21,359 nt of DNA from JBFGJY01 sp041576975 (GTDB lineage: Bacteria > Pseudomonadota > Gammaproteobacteria > UBA4575). The notes under the pieces are model-generated. The model did no database searches, was not told the origin of the DNA, and saw nothing but the letters and a program-made list of their open reading frames with translations. The DNA lies in the NCBI GenBank assembly GCA_041576975.1, contig JBFGJY010000043.1:1-21359 (forward strand). Direction: 5' to 3'. The translations under genes were made by a program, and so were the position numbers. Shown here in pieces: positions 15,180-21,359 of the stretch (positions are counted from its first letter, which is position 1; each line of letters begins with the position of its first letter).

Positions 15180-16637
15180 ATGGACTTACAACCTAAAATC
15201 AGGCGCAAAAAGAAAAAAATTCTGAATGACCCTTCACGTGTTATCGCCAGGCTAAACTTACCTAACGGCCTTTATCGAGTTCAAAAAATTATTCAGCGAG
15301 TACTGAACCTACCTGATGCTTTGGCTGAAAGTGTTCTGGACAATATATTTTTAGAATTTTCTGAGCGACACAAAAACATTAAAGGTGTTTTTCAGCGTAA
15401 CTTTAATGAAGTGAGTAATTTTGTTCCTGTTAACACCAATTTAAACGATACTAAAAGAGCCCTTATTGGAGCTTATTTTACAATGGAGTATTCAGTTGAA
15501 TCAGTAGGTCTGTTTAACCCTTCTATCGTGATACATCCAGATCAAAGTCATTTGGAAAAGGGCAATATGCGATTCATAATGAGCTTGCGAGCCGTGGGTG
15601 AAGGGCATATTTCTTCTATTGTATTTCGCAGTGGAATTCTTGACGAGCACAATACATTTATTTTTGACCCAGTTAGTGATTACCTTGAAACTCCGGTAGT
15701 GCAACTTAATCCAGTTTACGATCGGCATCTTTTCGAATTAAAGCTCAATGAAATTTCAGTAAGCAATGAGATTACAGCTTTTATTCTGAGCCAACTACCA
15801 GAAAATTTTGCTTACGATATGCTAAAGGAAAAAATTGCCAGTCTAACAAATAAACCTATTTTCCCTAAAAATAAACAAAGTGAAACTTTTAAGCATATGC
15901 ATTGGCTTGCTAATTCAAACTACGAGTTGATGTTTCATTCAGAGCATTCAGTTTCTGAAAGGGTAATATTTCCTGTATCGGAAAATGAAAGTAACGGTAT
16001 CGAAGATGCTAGGTTTGTGCGATTTATAGATGATAACCAAGAGATTACATATTACGCAACGTACACCGCATATAATGGTTACAAATTGCTTACACAGCTG
16101 ATCGAAACAAAGGATTTTTTAAGTTTCAAGTCGATAACGTTAAACGGAAAAGCAATACAGGATAAAGGTATGGCATTGTTCCCACGCAAAATTAATGGCT
16201 GTTATGCGATGCTTTCACGGCAAGACGGTGAAAATAATTATATTATGTACTCAGATAATATCCATTTTTGGCAGAACGCAGAAATCATACAAGAACCAAC
16301 GTTTCCATGGGAATTTGTTCAGATTGGAAATAATGGCTCACCCTTAGAGACTGATAAAGGATGGCTTGTGTTAACCCACGGGGTTGGACCCATGCGACAA
16401 TATTGTATAGGCGCAATTTTACTCGATTTTGATAATCCAACTAAAGTCGTGGCGCGACTGAAGAATCCATTTCTCACACCTCATGAGACAGAGCGTGAAG
16501 GTTATGTGCCCAACGTTGTTTATACTTGTGGTGCAATAATTCACAACAATGAGTTAGTCATTCCGTATGCTACTGCGGATACAATTTCTGGCATTGTAAC
16601 AGTAGATGTAAATGAATTGATTAGTTGCATGCGCTAG
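15180..16637 (+). CDS. long GH130 family protein with N-terminal extension
   Basis: A 485-residue protein whose C-terminal two thirds form a GH130 propeller. GIEDAR at 273-278 carries the candidate catalytic D276; ALFPRKINGCYAMLSRQDGE carries R347; LTHGVG carries H400; EGYVPNVVYTCGAI is near the end. The N-terminal part of about 100 residues begins with a basic run (IRRKKKKI) and is helical, then LFNPSIVIHPD begins the first blade. Compared with the neighbour at 14163, two of the three arginines in the phosphate-site stretch are replaced (C and M), while the third and the histidine remain. Activity may differ: longer oligomannoside substrate, or hydrolysis. An AGGA about nine bases before the ATG supports the start. 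It is the last gene of the operon; no clear terminator hairpin follows. Confidence 0.85.
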   Translation: MDLQPKIRRKKKKILNDPSRVIARLNLPNGLYRVQKIIQRVLNLPDALAESVLDNIFLEFSERHKNIKGVFQRNFNEVSNFVPVNTNLNDTKRALIGAYFTMEYSVESVGLFNPSIVIHPDQSHLEKGNMRFIMSLRAVGEGHISSIVFRSGILDEHNTFIFDPVSDYLETPVVQLNPVYDRHLFELKLNEISVSNEITAFILSQLPENFAYDMLKEKIASLTNKPIFPKNKQSETFKHMHWLANSNYELMFHSEHSVSERVIFPVSENESNGIEDARFVRFIDDNQEITYYATYTAYNGYKLLTQLIETKDFLSFKSITLNGKAIQDKGMALFPRKINGCYAMLSRQDGENNYIMYSDNIHFWQNAEIIQEPTFPWEFVQIGNNGSPLETDKGWLVLTHGVGPMRQYCIGAILLDFDNPTKVVARLKNPFLTPHETEREGYVPNVVYTCGAIIHNNELVIPYATADTISGIVTVDVNELISCMR

Positions 16638-16736
16638 ACTAGAAATCAATTATTAGATCTGGAATATTTAAGTAAATAATAAATTAAATTGTTATATATA
16701 CGTTATCTATATAATTTTAAGTAGTTTTATTTGTTG

Positions 16737-16766
16737 AATGTCTGCTTACGGCTAAAAGCAGTTAGT
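16737..16766. repeat. dispersed palindromic repeat, copy 3
   Basis: Begins AATGTCTGCTTACGG and continues AAAAGCAGTTAGT. The left arm AATGTCTGCTTA is identical to that of copy 5 at 18840, while the right arm has drifted. It lies 100 nt after the GH130 operon and overlaps the end of a minus-strand remnant reading frame. Confidence 0.6.
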
Positions 16767-16890
16767 TTATTTTTTTCTTTCTCGACTCCCACGGCTTCAC
16801 TCTATTAATCTCTGGCAACTTCTGTATCCTAGCCTTAATCTCTTTAGCTGGTTCAATAAAATTATTTACAGGCAAATGTTTTCTGTTGCG
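16762..16890 (-). pseudogene. possible remnant reading frame, unrecognised
   Basis: On the minus strand about 42 codons read KHLPVNNFIEPAKEIKARIQ, then KLPEINRVKPWESRKKKIN and stop at 16762-16764. The composition (amphipathic, charged, a PWE motif) looks protein-like, but there is no start codon or ribosome binding site and the frame runs into the lipoprotein gene's upstream region. It could be the C-terminal end of a lost gene. I do not recognise the family. Its last codons overlap palindromic repeat copy 3. Confidence 0.3.
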
Positions 16891-16917
16891 ATGTCGAAAA
16901 ATAATAAGGAGATAACC

Positions 16918-17301
16918 ATGCGAATCAGAATACCATCCTTGCCCTTAATCATTATGGCGGTTACTTTAACGTTGAGCGGGTGTGCTGCGATGCAGAAAAG
17001 CGATGCCACTCAGACGGAGCAGGAGCTCGCCGCCGCCGGATTTAAGATGAAACTTGCGAATACCCCCGATAAACTGGCGCACCTGAAGACGTTGACCCAA
17101 CTCAAGGTAGTGCCGCACGAGCAGGAAGGTAAAGTGCGCTACGTTTACGCCGACGCGAAGTACTGTGAATGCGTGTATGCGGGTGATGAAGTGGCCTTCG
17201 AAAAATACCAGAAAATAGCTATCAATCAGCGCATTGCTATGGAGAACCAAAACGCTAGAATGAATTGGGGCGTGTGGGGTGGCTATGGCTGGGGCTGGTA
17301 G
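16918..17301 (+). CDS. small lipoprotein of unknown function
   Basis: A 127-residue predicted lipoprotein. A basic start (MRIRIP), a hydrophobic stretch and the lipobox LSGC place the lipidated cysteine at residue 22. The mature part is helical and ends in an aromatic, glycine-rich tail (NWGVWGGYGWGW). A short DAKYCECVYAG motif holds two cysteines. I recall similar small lipoproteins in proteobacteria but know no function. The start is certain: AAGGAG sits six bases before the ATG at 16918. The gene is visibly richer in G and C than its neighbours (for example a run of GCCGCCGCC), unlike the AT-rich surroundings, which hints at a separate origin or a different codon-usage history. It is transcribed alone. 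Confidence 0.82.
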   Translation: MRIRIPSLPLIIMAVTLTLSGCAAMQKSDATQTEQELAAAGFKMKLANTPDKLAHLKTLTQLKVVPHEQEGKVRYVYADAKYCECVYAGDEVAFEKYQKIAINQRIAMENQNARMNWGVWGGYGWGW

Positions 17302-17324
17302 CATCGGACCCGTGAGTATTCATT

Positions 17325-17340
17325 GAGCGTGATCACGCTC
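17325..17340. terminator. 16-bp perfect palindrome after the lipoprotein gene
   Basis: GAGCGTGATCACGCTC is self-complementary, and the flanks CAT/ATG extend it to 24 nt with one mismatch. It lies 23 nt after the stop codon, as a terminator stem would, but no T-run follows. It might instead be an operator or a modification site; it contains GATC. Confidence 0.35.
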
Positions 17341-17477
17341 TATGAGGTGGAACTAAAGTTAGATTATTGATAGACGTTCATAGCTTGACCGCTACCCTAG
17401 TGCCGAGATTACTCCAATTTGAATAAGTTTCATCTCTGACAATTTACTCAGTGGAGTAGTGTGTACGTCAAACACTT

Positions 17478-17507
17478 AATGACCGCTTTCGGCCCAAAGC
17501 GGATATT
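17478..17507. repeat. dispersed palindromic repeat, copy 4
   Basis: Begins AATGACCGCTTTCGGCC and ends AAAGCGGATATT. Its left flank GTCAAACA matches that of copy 2 at 8270. It sits in the 417-nt gap before hsp20, upstream of the proposed heat-shock promoter. Confidence 0.7.
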
Positions 17508-17649
17508 TATCATTAGAACATTCTAGATTACGTTAAGCATAATTATTCATAATTTGGCACGAATTATAATCTGAAAATGCCAATCTATTAATCACTATAA
17601 GAACTAAATTCTAAAAATAAATAATTCTACAAAAAAATTTATTTTGATA

Positions 17650-17677
17650 GTTGAAATATAAGAATGTGACTCCATAT
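17650..17677 (+). promoter_or_regulatory. sigma32-like heat-shock promoter for hsp20
   Basis: GTTGAAA (17650-17656) and CTCCATAT (17670-17677), 13 bases apart, match the RpoH consensus CTTGAAA / CCCCATNT with one mismatch in each box. Transcription would begin about 35 nt before the hsp20 ATG. No CIRCE element is visible. Confidence 0.55.
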
Positions 17678-17718
17678 AGCATAATATTCCATAAATCTTT
17701 TTATATTGAGAGGTTATT

Positions 17719-18162
17719 ATGAATATTACTCGATTCGATCCATTTCGTGAAATGGAAGAAATATTTAAGCGTTATAGTCAACCAACAAATCGCGCCCTTT
17801 TGAGTAAAGAACACGAAGGTATCCTATCGGGTAGCTGGATGCCTGCTGTAGATATTAGCGAAACAAAAAATGCCTATATTGTTAAAGGTGAATTACCCGG
17901 TGTAGAAAGGGAGGATGTAGATATATCAATCGATGATAATTTATTGACAATTCGTGGTGAGAAAAAGCTCGAAAAGAAAATTGATGAACATCTGAGTCAT
18001 CGCACCGAATGTGTGTATGGCTCGTTTGAACGTAGTTTTACATTGCCCAGGCAAGTCGATATAAATAATGTCGAGGCAATTTTCAAAAATGGAGTTTTAA
18101 AACTAACCGTTCCAAAAGCTGAAGAGGCTAAGCCCAAACAAATTCAAGTAAAAATTACTTGA
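17719..18162 (+). CDS. Hsp20/alpha-crystallin small heat-shock protein
   Basis: A 147-residue ATP-independent chaperone that holds unfolding proteins in the cytoplasm. The N-terminus MNITRFDPFREMEEIF is typical of bacterial class A Hsp20. The alpha-crystallin domain spans about residues 40-135: PAVDISETKNAYIVKGELPG, then LTIRGEK, YGSFERSFTLP and the hallmark NGVLKLTVPK. The C-terminal IQVKI supplies the I/V-x-I/V anchoring motif for oligomers. GAGAGG five bases before the ATG is a good ribosome binding site. A sigma32-like promoter lies upstream and a strong hairpin terminator downstream, so it is a single-gene transcription unit induced by heat or protein damage. Confidence 0.95.
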   Translation: MNITRFDPFREMEEIFKRYSQPTNRALLSKEHEGILSGSWMPAVDISETKNAYIVKGELPGVEREDVDISIDDNLLTIRGEKKLEKKIDEHLSHRTECVYGSFERSFTLPRQVDINNVEAIFKNGVLKLTVPKAEEAKPKQIQVKIT

Positions 18163-18180
18163 TCAAATACATTTCATACT

Positions 18181-18220
18181 CATAAAAAAGCCCGATTAGT
18201 ATATATCGGGCTTTTTTATG
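18181..18220. terminator. strong intrinsic terminator after hsp20
   Basis: Perfect 16-base arms CATAAAAAAGCCCGAT and ATCGGGCTTTTTTATG around an eight-base loop, with a T-run inside the descending arm. The mirrored A-run makes it usable in both directions. It separates hsp20 from the cytochrome gene. Confidence 0.93.
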
Positions 18221-18328
18221 AAATGCACAACGAAGGGGAATCAATACTTAAATAGGCTTAGCATATACAATTAGAATACATAAGTAGTATTGTTGTACAA
18301 ATGAATTGCTTAAAGAGGTATAGGCTTT

Positions 18329-18766
18329 ATGTATATGAAATTTAGGATGGTGAAAGCAGTAGGATTAGCTTTAATTGTTTACCTTGGGTTGTTGGACGTA
18401 GCACTAAGCGATGAACTTCAAGATGCAATTGTTGCAGGTAAAAAAGAGTACATGCGTTCTTGTGCACTATGTCATGGTGATAGTGGTAAAGGAGATGGGG
18501 TTTATGCATCGAAATTAATTGTTAAACCTACAAACTTAAGAATACTACAACAACAAAATAACGGCATTTTCCCAGCTAGAGACGTGTTTCGTATCATCGA
18601 AGGCAGTGACGATAGAAAACTTCACGGCCCAAGAGCAATGCCGATCTGGGGGGATCGTTTTGACCATGAAAGTGTTTTGTATGTCGATGACAGATTTACA
18701 AAGACTTTTGTGCGAGGTCGTATATTTGAACTGATCTTATACCTTGAGGAAATTCAGGTGCAGTAA
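18329..18766 (+). CDS. exported monohaem cytochrome c, intact paralogue of 8845-9282
   Basis: A 145-residue small cytochrome c. It has a signal sequence (hydrophobic residues about 10-26, ending near ALSDE), a haem motif CALCH at 45-49, the family-typical GDSGKGDGVYASKL after it, and the likely axial methionine M104 in AMPIWGDRF preceded by LHGPR. It lacks the glycine losses of the minus-strand paralogue, so it looks like the more conserved copy. AGAGG ten bases before the ATG supports the start. The C-terminal half (DRFDHESVLY and GRIFELILYLEEIQ) is nearly identical between the two. It is a stand-alone gene after the hsp20 terminator. A periplasmic electron carrier role is from family knowledge; the partner is unknown. 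Confidence 0.9.
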   Translation: MYMKFRMVKAVGLALIVYLGLLDVALSDELQDAIVAGKKEYMRSCALCHGDSGKGDGVYASKLIVKPTNLRILQQQNNGIFPARDVFRIIEGSDDRKLHGPRAMPIWGDRFDHESVLYVDDRFTKTFVRGRIFELILYLEEIQVQ

Positions 18767-18839
18767 TCTAATCACATGTTTGTTACAACCATAGTTATTG
18801 GAAGAGAGCAAAATATATGTATTTCGCCAAAATCTTCTG

Positions 18840-18869
18840 AATGTCTGCTTATGGTCGTAAGCAGACATT
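18840..18869. repeat. dispersed palindromic repeat, copy 5 (best preserved)
   Basis: Perfect arms AATGTCTGCTTA and TAAGCAGACATT around TGGTCG; the arms extend one more pair (G/C) to 13 bp. It lies 73 nt after the cytochrome stop codon and 31 nt before the 3' end of a small minus-strand frame. Confidence 0.8.
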
Positions 18870-18900
18870 CGATAAATTAACTGAATATTGTTAATTAGAA

Positions 18901-19068
18901 TCAACCGCGCTCTAAACCATCTACAACTCGAATACGTTCACGCTCAAAAATCTTTGTTATATTTTCTACAGAGATTTTCCCAGTGCTCATTTGCCTGCAC
19001 AGCAGTTTGTGTAACTTGACTAAGTTAGTGACATCCATACGATCTGCATAATGGATCGCAACATCCTC
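18901..19068 (-). pseudogene. small open frame or remnant, unrecognised
   Basis: On the minus strand 55 codons are open, reading YADRMDVTNLVKLHKLL, CRQMSTGKISVENITKIF and ERERIRVVDGLERG, and stopping at 18901-18903. An ATG at 19038 would give 45 residues. The even, amphipathic, charged composition looks like real protein, perhaps the C-terminal end of a lost gene. I see no ribosome binding site at the ATG, and a stop lies just upstream at 19069. I do not recognise the family. The rest of the 18767-19183 gap holds only repeat copy 5 and AT-rich DNA. Confidence 0.35.
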
Positions 19069-19183
19069 TCATGTAATAATAATATATTGTTGGTATTAGT
19101 ACGTAAAGACCAACAAAAATTAGAAAATGCTGAGTTATTAATGAAGAAGAACGTACTTCGCGACTTGTGTAAAAGGATTCAAA

Positions 19184-20014
19184 ATGTTTAGAAATATAGT
19201 TGTACTGCTTGAAGATAATGTAATTAATTCTAATTTTCTTAATGTTGTAACAAACGTAGCTAAAACAAGTGATGGTAATATCTCAGGAGTTTATGTTTTA
19301 CCATTGAGCCAGACAATGATAAATATGCCACGAACAACGTTAAATATAACAAATGTTGTAGATGTAGAATATTTTCGTGATAAGGCGCAAAAGGTGCATG
19401 ATAAATTTGAATCCTCTATAAAAGCTGCGGGTTTAAAGGGGGAGTGGTTTTATTCTGAAAGCAGAGATGTGGTTACTGAAGTGGTTCGACAAGGTCTGTA
19501 TGCAGATTTAATTATGCTTAGTCAAGCCGATGGTAATTATAAGACAACAGACAAAGTTATTTTGACAGCAAGTTGCCCAACGTTGCTAGTGCCTCCATCA
19601 AATATTTCGAGCGGAAATTTTAATCGCATATTAATCGCCTGGAAAAATACTAGAGAATCAGCACGTGCACTACATGATTCGCTTCCACTTTTACACAATG
19701 CGGATGATATTAAAATTGTAACGTTTGGAGATGATAATCAGGAAAAACAATCACTCACAACATATCTAACAACACATGGTATAAATGCTAAGATAGATCA
19801 ACAGCCATTAGATAGCCTTCCTGCAGAATATGGTCTGCCAACGGATATTGATCACTCTATTGGCAATAGACTTATCACGCTCTCAAAAGAAGAGAATAGC
19901 GATTTAATTGTCATGGGGGGTTTCGGGCATTCGCGACTCGGTGATGCCATATTAAGTGGTGTAACTCTACAAATATCAAGAAATGCGGAAATACCTGTAC
20001 TGATGTCGCATTAG
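19184..20014 (+). CDS. tandem universal stress protein
   Basis: A 276-residue protein with two UspA domains in a row. The N-terminal domain begins FRNIVVLLEDNV and ends SCPTLLVPPS near residue 140. The C-terminal domain begins FNRILIAWKNTRESARAL and ends VMGGFGHSRLGDAILSGVT then EIPVLMSH. G245, G248 and G259 fit the G-2x-G-9/10x-G nucleotide loop only in the second domain. The first lacks it (SQADGNYKTTDKVIL), so only the C-terminal half is likely to bind ATP. This asymmetry is common in tandem Usp proteins. AAGGA seven bases or so before the ATG supports the start. Such proteins help survival under starvation, oxidative or respiratory stress; the precise role is unknown. Confidence 0.9.
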   Translation: MFRNIVVLLEDNVINSNFLNVVTNVAKTSDGNISGVYVLPLSQTMINMPRTTLNITNVVDVEYFRDKAQKVHDKFESSIKAAGLKGEWFYSESRDVVTEVVRQGLYADLIMLSQADGNYKTTDKVILTASCPTLLVPPSNISSGNFNRILIAWKNTRESARALHDSLPLLHNADDIKIVTFGDDNQEKQSLTTYLTTHGINAKIDQQPLDSLPAEYGLPTDIDHSIGNRLITLSKEENSDLIVMGGFGHSRLGDAILSGVTLQISRNAEIPVLMSH

Positions 20015-20072
20015 TTAGCAAGTTTTATATGTTCAAAAAAAGACTTATGTTCTCCACATTTCTACTTGCTAA
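20015..20072. repeat. spaced inverted repeat TTAGCAAGT / ACTTGCTAA
   Basis: Nine-base perfect arms at 20015-20023 and 20064-20072, in the gap between the convergent stress-protein and desaturase genes. The 40-base spacer makes a simple terminator unlikely; it could still form a long stem-loop in readthrough RNA. Confidence 0.3.
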
Positions 20073-20091
20073 TTATCTGAACGCTAATTAA

Positions 20092-21270
20092 TTATGCACG
20101 ATGTAAGCTATAACTACGTAGAAAAGTTGCGAAGTCTTGCAATACACTAATACCTGTTTGCTCGGCCTCAGTACACCAGGTCTGTAAACGTTGAATGCGA
20201 TTGAACTTTTTGTGAGAAGTGTGAGCCCATATTCCCTTCAATTGTTGCTTGAACTGAAATATAGTTTCCAATGTACAATTATATTGTAGAATATTATCGA
20301 GTGTTTGCTTTTCCGTACTTTCAATATGGATGTCCTCACGGGTTATCAGCTTGCGTGCAAGCTTAAATAATTTTCGCTCATTTTTATTAGTGCTAAGACA
20401 TAATCCTTTTAAGGCAGGGTAGATTACTTTGCGTCCATATAGTTTTAGTATATGAAAACGGTTGCTTAATATGGCACGTAAGGTATTCACATCGACAACC
20501 TGTTTGCCACTGACCGTATGTACTTTAGGCGCAACGCGTTTAACCTTTGCGAGGTTAGACAATTCCAATAAACGAATATACATCCAGCCGATATCAAATT
20601 CCCACCATTTACTAGAAAGCTTAGCAGATGTGCTATGAGCATGATGGTTGTTATGCAACTCTTCACCACCAATCAGTATGCCCCAAGGTAGAATATTGGT
20701 GGATGCGTCTTGTGTTTCAAAGTTGCGATACCCCCAATAATGACCAATTCCGTTGATCACCCCGGCAGCCAAAAATGGTATCCAAAGCATTTGCACAGCA
20801 AATATAGCTATTCCGATCGCACCAAAAAGCAATACATCTAGCAATGCCATCAAGGTGATACCTAAAAACGGGAAGCGACTGTAAAGTTTGCGCTCGAGCC
20901 AGTCATCAGGCGTCTTGTGGCCATATTTATCCAAAGTTTCCATGTTACGTGCTTCATTCCGATATAACATGACGCCTTCAAACAAGACCTTATAAATTCC
21001 TTTGAATTTAGGGCTGTGGGGATCTTCCTCGGTTTCACACTTGGCATGGTGTTTACGATGAATGGCTACCCATTCTTTTGTGACCATACCCGTAGTTAGC
21101 CATAACCAGAAACGGAATAAATGACTTATCAATGGATGTAGGGTGAGTGCGTTGTGTGATTGATGCCGGTGTAAAAAGATGGTCACGCTGGCAATGGTAA
21201 TATGAGTCAACAGTAGCGTTATTCCGAGATAACCCCATGTAGGCAAGTTTAATAACCCTTCAAGTAACAT
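20092..21270 (-). CDS. membrane fatty-acid (acyl-CoA/acyl-lipid) desaturase with C-terminal extension
   Basis: A 392-residue di-iron desaturase of the inner membrane that inserts a double bond, probably delta-9, in acyl chains. The three histidine boxes are complete: HRHQSH at 34-39, HRKHH at 71-75 and HNNHH at 206-210 (within GGEELHNNHHAH). Hydrophobic segments lie at about 12-32, 50-62 and 135-175. The desaturase core ends near residue 250. The remaining 140 residues are helical and charged (RAILSNRFHILKLYGRKV, KQLKGIW-like FKQQLKGIW, FATFLRSYSLH). Many proteobacterial homologues carry this tail, which to my eye resembles the C-terminal part of ISL3-family transposases. The ATG at 21270 has a weak AAGA ribosome binding site. 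It probably adjusts membrane fluidity; neighbours are stress genes. Confidence 0.93.
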   Translation of the reverse strand: MLLEGLLNLPTWGYLGITLLLTHITIASVTIFLHRHQSHNALTLHPLISHLFRFWLWLTTGMVTKEWVAIHRKHHAKCETEEDPHSPKFKGIYKVLFEGVMLYRNEARNMETLDKYGHKTPDDWLERKLYSRFPFLGITLMALLDVLLFGAIGIAIFAVQMLWIPFLAAGVINGIGHYWGYRNFETQDASTNILPWGILIGGEELHNNHHAHSTSAKLSSKWWEFDIGWMYIRLLELSNLAKVKRVAPKVHTVSGKQVVDVNTLRAILSNRFHILKLYGRKVIYPALKGLCLSTNKNERKLFKLARKLITREDIHIESTEKQTLDNILQYNCTLETIFQFKQQLKGIWAHTSHKKFNRIQRLQTWCTEAEQTGISVLQDFATFLRSYSLHRA

Positions 21271-21359
21271 AATTTATCTTGATGTTAAAAAAAACAAATT
21301 TTTTAAATACTAATTAATTGGCTAATCAGGGGACTTAACTCATTAACGAGAGCGCTTAG

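Noticed and set aside
10503..16637. Interpretation of the operon as glycogen or trehalose metabolism
   Set aside because: No GlgA/GlgP, GH13 or trehalose synthase motifs; GH130 and a phosphomannose isomerase cupin point to mannose chemistry.
16966..17304. Minus-strand frame of 112 codons over the lipoprotein gene
   Set aside because: Antisense frame made long only by the high GC of the gene; the plus strand has an ideal ribosome binding site and a lipobox.

Overview
The window is AT-rich bacterial chromosomal DNA, most likely from a Gram-negative proteobacterium. The support is exported c-type cytochromes with CxxCH motifs, a lipobox lipoprotein, a sigma32-like promoter before a small heat-shock gene, and an RbbA/YhhJ-type ABC exporter. 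A phosphoketolase plus acetate kinase pair together with many small cytochromes would suit a Nitrosomonas-like ammonia oxidiser. That is a guess from gene content, not something the sequence proves. I see no rRNA, tRNA, CRISPR array or intact insertion sequence.

Layout. 1-2700: the end of an ABC exporter operon (an RbbA-like ATPase/permease cut by the window edge, and a YhhJ-like permease, overlapping by 8 nt). 2800-4000: a divergent methylenetetrahydrofolate-reductase-like gene, followed in the same frame by what looks like the C-terminal stump of a P-type cation ATPase. 4050-7750: acetate kinase and xylulose-5-P/fructose-6-P phosphoketolase. 7780-10125, minus strand: a small unknown protein, two exported monohaem cytochromes c in tandem, and a hemerythrin-domain protein. 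10500-16640, plus strand: five closely spaced carbohydrate genes (GT4 glycosyltransferase, (alpha/alpha)6-type protein, GT4 fused to a type II phosphomannose isomerase cupin, and two divergent GH130 proteins). 16900-20010: a GC-richer lipoprotein gene, hsp20, a third cytochrome c that is a close paralogue of the one at 8845-9282, and a tandem universal stress protein. 20092-21270, minus strand: a membrane fatty-acid desaturase with a C-terminal extension.

How the genes may work together. GH130 enzymes act on beta-mannosides, usually by phosphorolysis to mannose-1-phosphate. The cupin of the fusion protein is of the kind that interconverts mannose-6-P and fructose-6-P. Fructose-6-P is a substrate of the phosphoketolase 3-5 kb away, whose product acetyl-phosphate lets acetate kinase make ATP. 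A mannan- or mannoside-based reserve that is built by the glycosyltransferases and drained through phosphoketolase is the most interesting hypothesis here. It is inference.

Five copies of a roughly 30-bp palindromic repeat (arms like AATGTCTGCTTA) lie only in intergenic DNA, some beside apparent gene remnants. These places look like sites of past rearrangement and decay.
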